NCBI RefSeq assembly: GCF_902635505.1
Contig: NC_045430.1
Location: 30,957,564 to 31,021,563 of the forward strand
Length of the DNA: 64,000 nucleotides
Reading direction: 5' to 3'
DNA from: Sarcophilus harrisii
Lineage: Eukaryota > Chordata > Mammalia > Dasyuromorphia > Dasyuridae
Within the stretch, counting starts at the first letter, position 1. Every line of letters begins with the position of its first letter. The position numbers and the translations under genes were made by a program. Positions 11,601-26,600 of the stretch are shown here, piece after piece. The notes beneath the pieces are model-generated. The model did not search any database and had not been told where the DNA came from. It saw only the letters and a program-made list of their open reading frames with translations.

Positions 11601-14600
11601 CACTGCTGTAACTGTTTGTTCTGTTCTTGATATTCCTGCAGCTATAAAAATTCCAAACAAAATGTTTCAAAATTTAAACTTTAAAACCTAAATCACAATA
11701 GTATTTTTAACTCTGAATTATACATAAGTATATACATAAGTATTAAGTATTAAAATATAACAAAAATTTTACTAGTCCATCAAGCCCACTGAATAGACAA
11801 AGCTATAACTTTTTATATTTCAAATGCCACTATGGTCAATCCACTTTCATTTTACATGGACATATACACTCAACATTACATATGTAAAAAATGTATGATT
11901 TAAGTAACACCATATAGATCACAGCCATCTGTAACTAGAAACCCTAAAGAGTTGTTATTGAGGTAAATAGCCTTAAGAAAATTTCTTGGAGTCTTCAGTA
12001 GTAAATTACAGAGAATGAGTTGAATTTAATTCTATTCATATTTCCACCAAGCAGCCTACATGTGCATGTGTGTGTATATATGTATATACATCATATATAT
12101 TTACATATATAAATATGATATAAACAATATATTTATTATTATTTAGAAAAAACATCTCATTCTTTCTGTGAGATAAACAAAATTATGAGTGAAAATAATT
12201 ATCTCAATATGCAAATAGTATATTGTACTTATTATATTTATTAAATATAATAAATATTATTATAATTATAAATGATATTTATATTATGTTATATATATAT
12301 ATATTTATGTATATTATATAACAATAATTATTATTAATGTATTTATACTATTTGTATATATGGGTACAGATGGTAGATGATATAGGTCTTGTTCTGTCAG
12401 TTTAAATGACAGGTAGAATTTTCAGAAAATATAATACTGTTAAAAAAACATGTTATAGTACAAAACACTTTCAAATCAAAGATAAATTACTGTATTTTTG
12501 CATACATACTTTTTTTTTGGCTTGATCTATTTCCTTCTGTAGTTGTTTGTTCTTCCATTCCAAAATCTTTTGATAAGGTGACAAAATATTTAGTGAAGTC
12601 TTGGGGTTTTTTTTGGGGGGATCTGTGAGGTCTTCTTTAAGCTCTCTCATTGTATCCTGATAGAAATATGTACATAGAATTTCAACTACTGATTTCATAA
12701 ATTACTATTAGCTTACATGAAATAAATATACCTTTAAAGTTAACTGATATATTTTCATATACAACTTAATTACATGAACATATTTATGATTATCATAGAT
12801 TTAAAAGTAGGAAAAGGCTTAGGGACTATTTAATGCAACTACCTCATTTTGCAGTTGAGGAAAGTGCTAAAGAGATTAAATCGTTATAAAAGTTATCATA
12901 AAAGTAGTCATCAAGAAAAGGATCAGGACTTAATTCTTTTTTTTTTAAATTTTAATAGCCTTTTATTTACAGGTTATATGTATGGGTAACTTTACAGCAT
13001 TGACAATTGCCAAACCTCTTGTTCCAATTTTTCCCCTCCTTCTCCCTTCCCCCTCCCCCAGATGGCAGGATGAGGACTTAATTCTTAAGACCACAAAATT
13101 CTTTTGACTATACCACACATCCTCTATTCAAGTATGGACCAAACACTATCTTCCTCCTTGCTCATGATAAAGCATTACTTTCAGTCTGATTTCCCCATTC
13201 CAACTTCTTGAGAATTATAACACCTCCAAAGCTATATAGAGGATAAAGCTTTTTATGTGTAATTCCATGGAAGACAAGGAATGGTGGAGGGTAGACTATG
13301 TAGCTTCTTATACTTGATAGAAACATCAGGGGTTTTTACCTCCTATTTTTCAGAAATAGTTCTTTGCATCTGCCCTTATATGATGACACCTAAAGAAAAA
13401 GATGCATTTTCCTTCCTCTCATAATTTCTCCCTTGAGAATGATTATATGCACTGTTATGCTTGAGAGGCCTGATAAAATTACTTGAAGGGATTGATATTT
13501 GATGAAAGCAAAAAAAAAAAAAAAAAGAGGGAAGGGAGTGGAGGGGCTGCTAGCTACTATTCACATCTTCAACTGTCCTTGCCAAGTCTTCATATGCAAG
13601 GAGATAGATTGTATTTATGGTTGTAGTCAATGGACAGAAAATGGGGGAAAGTATAGAAAATATGATAGCTCTTCCACTTATGGATATATAGTATGGTGAA
13701 AAATCACTATAAAGGGAAAGAATTTTATTCCATTCTCTAATCTAGCATGAAGACCAACACACACACACACACACACATATATATACATAAACATATAAAA
13801 TACAAACAAATATATTTATGTGTATGTGTGTGGTTATTAATATTCAAGTGTTATCAAAAATCCTGTGCATTTTCACTATAAATTAAATTATTGCTTATGT
13901 AACATAGTAAATGAAGCTAAAATGAAAAAAATTTAAATTTTTCTATCTAATTAGATAAGAGTAATTATCTTTTAAAAATATTCAACTAAAGTCTAGTAAC
14001 CTTTCAAAAGTAACAAGGTAAAAAAAACAAAACAATGTAAAATTGTCTAAATTAGCAAAATTGAATTATTGCCAAAAAAACTAAATTCCATTGTGAAATT
14101 AATAGATTCAACCACATGATTATAAAAAAAATAAAATTTTTTATCTGAAATTATTACATAGTACATTAGTTGGTAGTTCTTCCACTCACTGAATACATGA
14201 AAAGCATCACAGATAATGAGAGCTGCTATTAGACAGTAAAAAGCTCTCTATTTTCAATAAATGAAAGGCACTGACCTCAGAAACTGCAATTCTAGACATT
14301 ATGCAAGAAGTTAGTAAAAATGCTGAAACAATACTGACGTAATAAATATGTAGTAAGGAATAAAAAACACATTTAAAAAATGGCTTTATTACCATAACAC
14401 AAAATTAATTTTTAATGCACAATCAATCTTTTTGAACAAAATTATTGTTCTAAATTTTTAACAAAAATAGTTAATTTTTTCAATTTCATTAAAAATATGA
14501 TCAGCTGTTCAATATTTCTAAAATCAGTTCACAATAGTTTGAATTAAAACTAGTCAGATTGATAAACATGTTTCAATGGTTATGAAAAGGGTAATTACTA

Positions 14601-17600
14601 TAATACTCTACTGTATCTCGATATGGATGACTAATTTGAGTTGTGACATTACTCTTAGTAATATTTTTTCAGTATTTATCTTGTTTCAACATTTCTAATA
14701 ATTTATTCCATTGCAACATTAAATGGAATACCAAGCAAATTATTAGAACTACAAATTTATCAGTATTTACTTATTCCATTTATATTCATTAACCAATACT
14801 ATGCATTAAAATTTCATGTGCTAGCTATGCCATATTTTTAATCAAAATGAGTCATCTTATCTTAAAAATGGTTATGGGATTGATTTTTATCATGACTTTC
14901 CTCATTTTCCTTACTTGCATGTCAGAATTTTCACATTTAAATTTACTGATATCAGAAACCTGATGAAAATTCAAATTTCTAATTTATTTTGATCAAACTA
15001 ACTTTGAAGTTCAATTCAAAAGATTAAATGTTTGTCAGATCATATTTAAAGACATACCTCTTCTTCTGCCTTTTCATTTTTAAATATACATATTCGCTCT
15101 CTTATATGGATACATTCATCAACCAATTCTTTATTTTTCTCTTCTACCACATGATCTTGTTTTTTAGTGTCAGCATCAACAGTCATGGAGCAATCCCTAA
15201 ACTGCACCTGGATACCATCTGATATCACTGTTTCAAAGGTCCCTATTTTTTTGGCATCTTCAAGTAATTTTTTAAGAAACTGAATTTCCCTCTCTATTCG
15301 GGTTATTCGTTCTTTCATGGACTCTTCTTTAAGAAATGATCTGTTTGAGTTTTCCTTTTGTAGATATTGTTCAAGTTCCTTTAATTTATCCTTTGTCTGC
15401 TTTAATTCTCTCTGTGTTTCTTCTAATATTAATGTTCTCTTTCTAAGGGAATCACGTAACTGGTAGATCTCATCTTCAGCTTTAGAAAGCTGAATTGACA
15501 GGATGTCAATCTTATTTCTTAGTTGGTCCCTTAAAAGGAACAACTTTTCTCGTTCTTGCTGAAGATTTAGTTTTAATGTCTGATGTTCCTGATTACATAT
15601 AGCACAACTTATACAGGAAGGGTAATCAATTTCTGTCTGTAGTTTTTCTCTCTTTTCTTTTTCATCTTCCAATCTAGAGTTTTGCATTGCATTTGGGAGA
15701 AAAAAAAATTGCAAATGGTTATGTTATATATAATGGATAGATTGGATAGAATTTTAAAACAGTCAAGAGCAAATTTTGCAGTAAACTTTGGGAGCAAAAC
15801 TTTAATTTTAATTTTCAGGATTCTTTTTAATTTAATAGTTTTCTTATTGTATTGTATTTTTGAATTTTCATTCTCAAAATGCACACAAAGATAGTGTAAC
15901 ACTTACCATTGCAAAATATTATTTCTGAAATTTTTTCTCCCTTATGTCCCCCCACTCCTTCCCCTAGACATGTGCAATTATTCTGGATATATTTCCATAT
16001 TTATCATGCTGCACAAGAAAAATCAGATAAAAAAATGAGAAAGCCAAAAAAGTAAGCAACAATAACAAAAAGGTAATGCTTTGTTGAGATCCACAGTCAG
16101 TCCCCACCATCCTTTTTGTGGCTCTCTTCATTACAAGTCTACTGGAATTAACCTGAAGCACTTCATATTGTTGAAAAAAGCCCAAATCATCAAGATTCTT
16201 TTTTACTTTTTAAGATATCCACCGGTATTATTATCCAATATTAATCTAAGAATGTGGTTACATTCTGCTTTTACCACTATTCTTAGGATTTGAAGGTGCA
16301 GAATGCATGGTAAATGTAAGTGCATGAACCACTGAGGAGTCAAGAATCCTGCCTATACTATTCATACTGAAGAAGACAATTCTCTGGAGTGGTAATCAGA
16401 ATTTGAAATAATTTTCAGGAAAAACTAAGGAGACCAAATTTCATTAGAGATATGTTATGTTGTTCCTATTTTTGACTTATTATTTTCAGTATTTCACAAC
16501 CCTCCATGATTGAGGTATTGAGACAATGTTTTCATAAATTTCAATGATGAATGAGAAAATAAAATAATTATAATTAACAAATAAGGAGTATAACCTTTAA
16601 TAATGTTGGATTAGAACTATATGGAATGATTGTCCTATTGAAAATATAAAGGATAGGCTCTATTTTGACAGAGAAATCATTCTCTGTCAAATACTCCCAT
16701 AGGAAAGTCATGAGAGATTTTGTATGCTATTTATAAGCTATATTTATATATAATAAAACTCTAAGTCAGCCATTATTAATAAACAAGCATTCATTAAGTA
16801 TTTCCTATGTACCAAGTACTGTGCTAAGCATTGGAGATATAAACAAAGTCAAAAACATCAATCCCTGCCCTCATGATGCTATTGTTCTAAATGGGTAAAA
16901 ACATATAAATAAAATACATGAAAACATGTTACATATAGAATATCTGGTGGGTAATATCAGAAAAGAAGACAGTTACTGAGGGGACTGAAAATTGACAAGC
17001 AGTCAAATTTCAGAAAAACCAGGATAGAGTTACATGAAGTGATATAAAGTTAAGTGAACAAAATGAGGATATTGAACATCAATATTGGGTGATGTCATCT
17101 ATCAGTAATTTATCTCTTTTCAGCACTACAATGATCTAAGATAATCTCAAAGGACTCATGATGAAAAATGTTATCCACATCCAGAGAAAGAACTGATGAA
17201 GCCTGAATGCAGGCCAAGGTATACGATTTTCACTTTAGATTTTTTCATGTTTTTTTTTCCCATTTAAATTGTTTCTTCTCTCACACCATGACTAATATGG
17301 AAATGTTTTACATGATTACACCTATATAATCGATATCAACTTGCTAGAGGAGGAGGAAGAGAGAAAATTTGGAACTCAAAATGTTTAAAAAATAAATATT
17401 CTAACAAGTCTTTATGTACCATAGGGGAAAATACTCTTAAAATAAAGAAAAAGAAGAGCAGGTAGGCCAGTCTAGCTTTTGAGTGCCAACAAAAGGAGTT
17501 TATATTTGTTCTTGGAGGTGATAAAGAGCCAATACTACTCAAGGAGGAGAAGGAATAATGTGGTAAGATTTATGCTTTAGGAAAATCATTTTGGCAGCTG

Positions 17601-20600
17601 AGTGAAGAATGGATTGGTGTGTGGAAAATCATTTGGAGAAAGAAAGAGGAAGGTAAGTGTAAACAAGAGGCAATGAATGCCTACATTATGACAATTGTTA
17701 GAGGACAGAAATGGATCATTATGAGAGATGCTAAAAAGGCAGAAAATTCTAGAGTGAATGTGAGGCATAAAAAGGAGGAGTTAAGGATGTTATTAAGGTT
17801 GCAGTCCAATCCTGGGTGAATTAGAGGAACCTGCTATCACTGATAATAGAGACATTCAGAAATAGGGTGGACTTAGGAAGAAAGTGCCTTCTATGTGACA
17901 AGCACTGTTATGGACACTGAGACTCAAAGACAATAATGAAGTGCCAAAGGATATATAACAATGAAGTCACAGGCATTTGGAGCAGAGAGCAGGGCATAAC
18001 TTTCAAGGGAGAGTATTATCAGCAACTTCATGTAGAAGAAAGTACCTAAGCAGTGTTTAAAAGATAATTCTGTTAAGGTCAAGATGCATATGACATTTGG
18101 GATGTCCAAAAAAAAAAATTAGTGATGTATGTTGATTAAAGACCATTATTGGTCCTTCAAAAATAACATGATGAAGTGACAGTGGGCATTCACTGGAATT
18201 TATTCCAAATAGGAAGATGCATCATAGCCTATAGAGCAAAAGGGATTAGGGAAGGCTCATTATAGTATTCTTTTAAAGATTTTTTCATTTTTGACTTCCT
18301 AACCCCAAATTCTCTGTTATAATGCTTCAATGTAAGAGAAATGCTTTCAAATCTTTATTTAAACATATGATGAGACCCATACCTGCTTCTATAGAGTTCT
18401 CTATCACGTTCTGCTTTTTGATGCTCTAGTTGGGATTCAGTTTTGCTTTTTTTTGAGAACTTTTCCTGTAGTTTTCCTGGGTGTTTTGTCCATTGAGGTT
18501 TTTTTATTTTTACTGATAAGTCACTTGCAAGAACTGTGTGATCTTCCTGAAGGCAAGGAGAACCTGTAGAGAGAAAAACACAAATAAAAATATTAGGATT
18601 TTAAAATCTGCATGACAGTGGCAGTATAATTAGAATTCAGACTTTCTGGCACTGATAAAACAGTCTCCACATAATAATCCTAAGATTATATCAAAATATC
18701 ATTTTGTCAATAGATTTTAAATTGAATTTAAAATAACCTTCCTCCCTTTGGGTATTGTAGACAGTTAAACAGAATCTCTAAGTTATACAGTAATTTTTTA
18801 AAAAGTTATTTGAAACCTCAGAATTCCTCAAAATCTAAGAACAATATATGTGAAAAGTAAACATGCTGATATGTACTGTGCATGGGGACAAATTAGCTTA
18901 ATAAAATTGATTGTCTATACATTACCAATATGGTAAATTACTTTAAAAGTAACATAAATGGGTTTTCTCCCAAATAGTTCCATGTAAACACTTATTATTT
19001 ATAATGTAAATCAGTATACAGCATTCATACAATAAACTTCTACTCATTTATTGGTTGGTCAAACTTCTGGTACCTTTAACCAAAATATAGCTAAGATACC
19101 AGAAGAAAGTGGAAAAAATCACTTGTGCTTCGAGGAAAATAACTGCCACAAACCTGTGGCATTTTATTCTTTAAAGAGATACACAACTAAAGTTAGCACT
19201 ACTCCAGAAACAGAAAAATTACTTTTATCAAGTTACAGATTTAACAGACTTGGTTATTGGGTTTTCCTTGGCAACTTTTTATTCTTCATATATTTCAGTG
19301 TTTAACAGAATTGATGCAGCAAAGATGTGGGGGAGAACAGAATTTTTATGAATATTGACAGTAATGGGTGGTGAAGTTGATAGTGAGGGAAATCTAAGAT
19401 GCAAGATGTTAAAGCAAAAGAAGAAACAGGCAGAGAGGAGGACTTGTTGAGATTCACACTTAGTAAACAGATAAGGCAGAAATTTGTAACTAGGTATTCA
19501 TGACATTCATGACAATAGGTACACTACTGTCATGCTGACAGAAGAATGATTAAAAACTAGGCAGAAAATTTGCAAGGTTCTTCCTATTTTTAGTCATTTA
19601 GAGAAAAATTCTTTATTTTGTCTATACTTTCCATGAAAGAGATCACTTTATTCATCTAGTAATGTCAATCTCTTTAATGCTTTCCTATTATCAAGTGAAA
19701 TTCATACACCTTATTCTAGTATTCAATACATATTAACTCACATTTAGTAATATAGCACATAGAGGCATAAAAATAACATTCCCAAATTATCCTGTGAAGT
19801 AAGGCATTTTAGAAATAAAATAAAATGAAACTCCAAGATTAAATGATTTGCCTATAGACACAAGGCTACTTCCTCTGCAATTTTATTTTTTTTTATTTTT
19901 AAAATTTATTTTATTATAGCTTTTTGTTTACAAAACATATGCATGGGTAATTTTTCAACACTGACCCTTTCAAAACCTTTTGTTTCAAAATTTCCCCTCC
20001 TTTCCTCCACCTTCTCTCCTAGATGGCAGGTAATCCAATAGATGATAAATGCTAAAATATATGCTAAATCCAATATCTGTATACATATTTATACAGTTAG
20101 CTTGCTGCACAAGAAAAATTGGATCTAGAAAAAAAAACCTGAGAAGGAAAACAAAAATGCAAGCAAACCACAGAAAGAGTAAAAATGCTATGATGTGGTC
20201 TACCTTCAGTTGCTATAGTCCTCTCACTGGGTTTAGATGGCTCTCCATTACTGAACAATTGGAACTGGTTTGAATCATCTTATTGTTGAAGAGAGCCACA
20301 ACTATCAGAATTGATCATCATATAGTCTTCTTGTTGCTGTGTATAATGATCTCCTGGTTCTGCTCATTTCACTTAGCATCAGCTCATGTAGCTCTCTCTA
20401 AGCCTTTCTGAAATCATCTTCTTGGTCATTTCTTACAGAACAATAATATTCCATAACATTCATATACCATAATTTATTCAGCCATTCTCCAATTGACGGG
20501 CATCCACTCTGTTTCCAGTTTCTAGCCACTACAAAAAGGGCTGTCACTTTAAGATCTCCTTTAAGATCTCTTTGGGATATTAAGCCCAGTAGTAACACTG

Positions 20601-23600
20601 TTGAGTCCGAGGATATACAGTGTTTGTTAACTTTTTGAGCATAATTCCAAATTTCTTTCCAGAATGGTTGGATTCTTTGACAGTTCCACGAACAACATAT
20701 CAGTGTCCCAGTTTTCCCACATCCCCTCCAACATTCATCATCTTTTCCTGTCATCTTGATCAATCTGAGAGGTGTATAGTGGTATCTCAGAGTTGTCTTA
20801 ATTTGCATTTCTGTGATCTATAGTTTTTTGGAGCACCTTTTGATATGACTAGATATAGTTTTAATTTCTTCATTTGAAAATTGTTCATATCCTTTGACCA
20901 TTTATCAATTGAAGAATCATTTGGATTCTTAAAAATTTCAGTTAATTCTGTATATATTTTAGAAATTTGGAATGTAAAAATGTTTTCCCAGTTTATTGCT
21001 TCCCTTCTGATCTTGTCTGCATTAGTTTTGTTTGTACAAAAATCAAAAATATTTTGTGATCAATAATGGTCTCTAGTTCTTCTTTGGTCACAAATTCCTT
21101 CTTCCACAGGTCTGAGAGGTAAATGTTCTTCTAATTTATTTATAATATCATGAATCCATTTCAACCTTATCTTGGTATATATGGTGTTAGGTGTGGGTCA
21201 ATGCCTAGTTTCTGCCATACTAGTTTCCAATTTTGCAGCAGTTTTTGTCAAATAGTGAATTCTTATCTCAAAAGCTGGGCTTTTTGGGTTTGTCAAATAC
21301 AACATTGCTATAGTTATTGAATATTTTGTCCTGTGAATCTAATCTATTCCATTGATCAACTAGTCTATTTCTTAGCCAGTACCAAATGGTTTTGATGACT
21401 GCTGCTTTGTCATATAGTTTTAGGTCTGGCCACTTTCATTTGATTTTTTTTTCATTAATTCCCTTGAAATTCTTGACCTTTTGTTCTTCCAGATGAATTT
21501 TGTTATTTTTTCTAAGTCAGTGAAATAGTTCCTTGAGAGTTTGATATGTATAGCACTAAATAGATTAGTTTAGGTAATATTGTCATCTTTATTATATTTG
21601 TTCAACCTATCCTTGAGCACTTGATATTTTTCCAATTGTTTAGATCTGATTTTGTGTGGAAAGTGTCTTGTAATTTTGCTCATATAGTTCTAGAGTTTCC
21701 CTTGGCAGATAGATCCCCAAATATTTTATACTATCAACAGTTAGTTTAAATGGAATTTCTCGTATCTCTTGTTGTTGGATTTTGTTAGTGATATATAAAA
21801 ATGCTGAAGATTTGGATTTTGTATTCTGCAACTTTGCTAAAGTTGTAGATTATTTCTAATAGCTTTTTAGTAGAATCACTGGGGTTCTCTAAGTATACCA
21901 TCACATCATCTTCAAAGTGTGACAAATTGGTTTCCTCATTACCTACTCTAATTCCTTTAATCTCCTTTTCTCCTCTTATTGCAAAACCTAGCATTTCTAA
22001 TACAATCTTGAATAGTGATGGTGATAGTGGGCAAACTTGTTTCACTCCTGATCTTACTGGGAATGGTTACAGTTTATCCCCATTACAGATGATGCTAATT
22101 GATGGTTTTAAATAGATGCTACTGAGTATAAAGTCCATTTATTCCCATACTCTCTAGTGATTTCATTAAGTGCTGAGATAATCATATGGTTTTTGTTAAT
22201 TTGGTTATTGACATAGTCAATTATGCTAATAGTTTCCCTGATATTGAACTAGCCCTGCATTCCTGGTATAAATGCTACTTGGTTATGTTGTAGTACCCTG
22301 GGCATGATTTTCTGTAATCTCTTTGCTAATATTTTACTTAAGATTTTTATATCAATATTCATTAGGGAGAATGGTCTATAATTTTCTTTGTTTTTACCCT
22401 ATCTGGTTTAGGCATCAGTACCATGTCTGTATCAAAAAAGGGACTTGGTAGGACTCCTTCATTCCTTATTTTTTCAAATATTTTATATAGTATTGGAGTT
22501 AATTGTTTTTTAAATGTTTGGTAGAATTCACATGAAAATCCATCTGGTCTTAGGGAGCTGATTAATGGCTTGTTCATTTTTTCCCCCTAAAATTGCACTA
22601 TTGAAGTAATTTATTTCCTCCTCTGTTAATCTGGGCAATCTATTTTTGTAGGTATTCCTGCATTTCACTTAGGTTATCCAATTTATTGGCATAAAGTTGG
22701 GCAAAGTAACTATTGCTCTAATTTCTTCTTTATTGTTGGAAAGTTCTCTTTTAATTTTTAAGAATGACAATTTGATTTTCCTTTCTAATCAACTTTACTA
22801 AAGATTTATCTATTTTGTTGTTTTTTTTTCATAAGATCAATGCTTAGTTTTATTTATTAATTCAATAAATTTTGTTATTTTCAATTTTATTAATCTTTCC
22901 TTTTATTTTTAGAATTTCAAGTTTGGTATTTGATTGGGGGTTTTTAATTTGCTCTTTTTCTAGCTTTTTTAGTTGCAAGCTCGATTCATTTATCTTTTCT
23001 TATTTTATGCAAGTAATCATCTAGAGATATAAAAATTTTCCCTCATTACCACTTTGGCTGCATCTTAAAATTCTGATATGCTCTCTCATTATTGTTATTC
23101 TCTTGATGAAATTATTGTGTCTATGATTTTCTGTTTCACCCATTCATTCTTTAGAATGAGATCATTTAGTTTCCAATGACTTTTTGGTCTATTTCCCCCT
23201 GACTTTTTATTGAATGTAATTTTTATTGCATTGTGATCTTTAAAAAATGCATTTATTATTTCTCCCTTTCTGGATTTGATTTTGAAGTCTTTATGTCCTA
23301 ATATATGGTCAATTTTTGTATAGGTTCCATGAACTGCGGAGAAGAACGTGTACTCCTTTTTATTACCATTCAATTTTCTCCAAAGAACTATCATATCTAG
23401 CTTTCTAATATTCTAGTTACCTCTTTAACTTCTTATTTATTTTGTGGTTGAATTTATCTAGTTCTGAGAGAACAAGGTTGAGATCTTCCATTATTATATA
23501 TAGTCTTGCTTTCTATTTCTTCTTGCAGTTCTCTTAACTTCTCCTTTAGGACTTTCTAGGTTATATCATTAGGTGCATTAGATGCATATAAATATTTAGT

Positions 23601-26600
23601 ATTGATATTGTTTTATTATCTATGGTACCCTTTAACAAGATATAGTTTCCTTCCTTATCTCTTATAATCAGATCAATTTTTGCTTTTGCTTGATCTGGGA
23701 TCAGGATGGCTACCCCTGATTTTTTTTTACTTTACCTGAAGCACAATATAATCTGTTCCAGCCTTTTACCTTTACTCTTCTATGTATTACTCTGCTTTAA
23801 ATGTGTTTCTTGTAAACAACATATTGTAGGATTCTGGCTTTTAATCCAGTCTACTATCTGCTTCTGCTTTGTGGAGAATTCACCCCATTCATATTTACTG
23901 TTAAAACCACTAATTCTGTATTTCCTGCCACCTTATTATTCCCAGATTATACTCTTTCCTTTCCCCCTTTCTCTTCTCCCCAGTATTTCACTTATGAGCA
24001 TCACTTACTTCAAGCAGTCCTCCCTCTTTATAGCCCCTCACCCTTTTTATACCATTCCCCTACTATTTCTGTTTTCCCTTCTATTAGCCTCCCCCTTTAT
24101 TTTCTCTTTTTCCCACCAACTTCCCTATAAGATGAGAAAGGTTTCTCTGTGAAACCAATGATGAGAGTAAGATTTACACAATGTTCACCCCCCTCTCTTT
24201 TCCTCAAATATAAGAGGTTTCCTTTGCCTCTTTGTGAGATGTAATTTCTCTCATTTTATCTCCACTTTTCCCTTTTTCTGGTACAATCCCCTTTCCACCT
24301 CTAGTTCCTTTTTCATATTACAGTGGCAAAATCTAATTATACATGCACTCTCTATGTACCCATAATAAAAATACAGTTCTCTTTTTACCTTTTTATACTT
24401 CTCTTGAGTCCTATATTTCGAGGTCAAAAAATTTTTTTTAGTTTTGATCTTTTCATCAAAAATAAATTGAACTCACCAGTTTCATTGAATACCCATCTTC
24501 TTCCCTGGAAGAAAATGTTCAGTTTAGTGGGGTAGTTTATTCTTGGCTGCATTCCAACTTCTTTTGCCTTTTGATTCTAGGCCCTTTGATCCTTTAAGTG
24601 GAAGCTGCTAGGTCCTGGGTAATCCTTATTGTGATTCCTCGGTATTTGAATTTTTTTTTCCTGGCTGCTTGTAATATTTTTTCCCTTGGTCTGATAGTTC
24701 TGAAATTTAGCCATGATATTCCTTGGAGTTTTAATTTTGTGGTCTCTTTCAGGTGTTGTTCAAAGAATTCTTTCAATGGCTATTTTAACTTTTGATTTTA
24801 TGATATCAGGGCAGTTGTCTTTGATGATTTCCTGAAAAATAGTGTCTAGGCTCTTTTTTATTAAATCATGGTTTTCAGAGAGTCCAATAATCTTTAGATT
24901 GTCTCTCCTAGATTTTCCAGGTCAGTTGTTTTCCATTTTTTCCCCATTTTTTCTTTTTTTTTTCTTTTTGGTTTTGCTAGACTGATTCTTGATGTCTCAT
25001 TGAGTCATTCATTTCCATTTGTTCAGTTCTGATTTTTAGTGAATTATTTTCTCCATTTACTTTTTTTTTTTTTTTAACTATTTTTTGTATCTGTCCAAAA
25101 TGAGTTGTTCTGTTCTATGGAATTTTTATCCATTTGACAAATTCTGTTTTTCGGGGAGTTTTTTTTTTCCATTTTGTCAAGTCTATCTTTTAATGAGTTA
25201 TATGCTTTTTCCAAACCCTCTTGCAAAGTTTTCATTTTTCCCCCATTTTCTTCTCTCTTTTAAAATATTTTTAAATTTCTTCTAGTAGAGCTTTGTGTGG
25301 GGATCAATTTATATCACCCTTTGAGGCTTCATCTGGAGACAATCTGCTTTTTAGTCTCTTCAGGGTTTGAATTCTGTTCTTTCACTATAAAAACTATCTA
25401 TGGTCAAAGAGTTTTCTTTGCCTTTTTACTCATTAAAAAAAAAAAAAATTGAGATCTGGATTTAGGGCAGGGGAGGTTTTCCAAGCTTCCTGTACAAGTG
25501 GCAGCATCTGTGCTGAGTCCATGCCGATTTACTTCCAATGCTGGGTGGGCGTGGCCATGTCCCATAAGACTCTAGCACTTTGGGGTTCACTATTTACTTT
25601 TTGTGTTTGTGTTGGATGCTTTATACCTTCTCTGCTGATCTACTGGCTTGCAGCTGGCAAGTTCTACTGGCAGAGTAGCCAACACTGTCTTCTCCAACAT
25701 GCAAAGTCTGCACTGCTCTGAGGAGTTCGAACCCTGTCCTGTGTCTGCACAGTGTATGCTGGTATCTGTGCTTGACCTGCTTGTGCCTGGCCACGTCCCT
25801 CTGTGCCCAACCAAAACAGACCTTTTTGAAATTATCTTCTGCTGGTAATTTGTTGCACTCCCAGTATTTGTGGATTCTGCCAGTGCAGAACTAATTCAGA
25901 GGCTGGATTTGCTAATTAGCTGAGGGTCATGGGAGAAGATCAGAAAGAAACATGTTTCCTCTCCACCATCTTGGCTCCACCCTCTCTGTAATTTTAATAT
26001 TTTATCTTTTGGTATTTACTTCTATTGGTTATATACCATCCAGTGAAACTAGATTTTTACTATCATGTTATAGCTTCCTTGCTCACAATTTCCATGTTTC
26101 AAACTTGAATTCCAGTCCCCCCTCCCTGCCCCCCCATCATGACTTACCGAATTCATATCCATCCTCTAAAAATGCATCACAAATGCTGCCTTCAAAAAGT
26201 TTTTTTTATTCTTGATAGCTGATGTTCTTTCATACTTAAAACCTCAAGTAGCACTTTTGCTTATTATATTACTTATTTTTAAAATATTTATGTATTTTTT
26301 CTATTACAGTTAGCTATATAAGCTGCCTAGTAGGACTGCATACTCAATGAGGACAAGAACTGTCTTATCTAAAATTTGTGTATTTGACACACACTAAGTT
26401 CTTAATTCTTTCTGCACTGAAACAAGTAGTAGATCATCCTTGAGGCTTTCTGTGGCCGAAAAATCACCACTCTGAAGTTAACGTAATGCTTTTTAGCTTG
26501 GCAAGCTCTGGCAGAGATTAGAACCCAAGGTCACTTCTATTCTACTATGGGTCAATGAAATAGGACTTCAGTGGTATTGTCTTGGCTATAAAAAAACATA

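Noticed and set aside
20398-20808. 136-codon minus-strand frame with a Cys-rich CWRGCG motif as a host zinc protein
   Set aside because: It is the C-terminus of L1 ORF2; the motif and following [12 protein letters not shown] are standard for L1.
23706-24152. 148-codon open frame on the + strand with a signal-like hydrophobic start
   Set aside because: It is the antisense of L1 ORF1/ORF2 sequence inside the 19885-25983 element; hydrophobic composition comes from reading poly-Lys/Glu coding in reverse.
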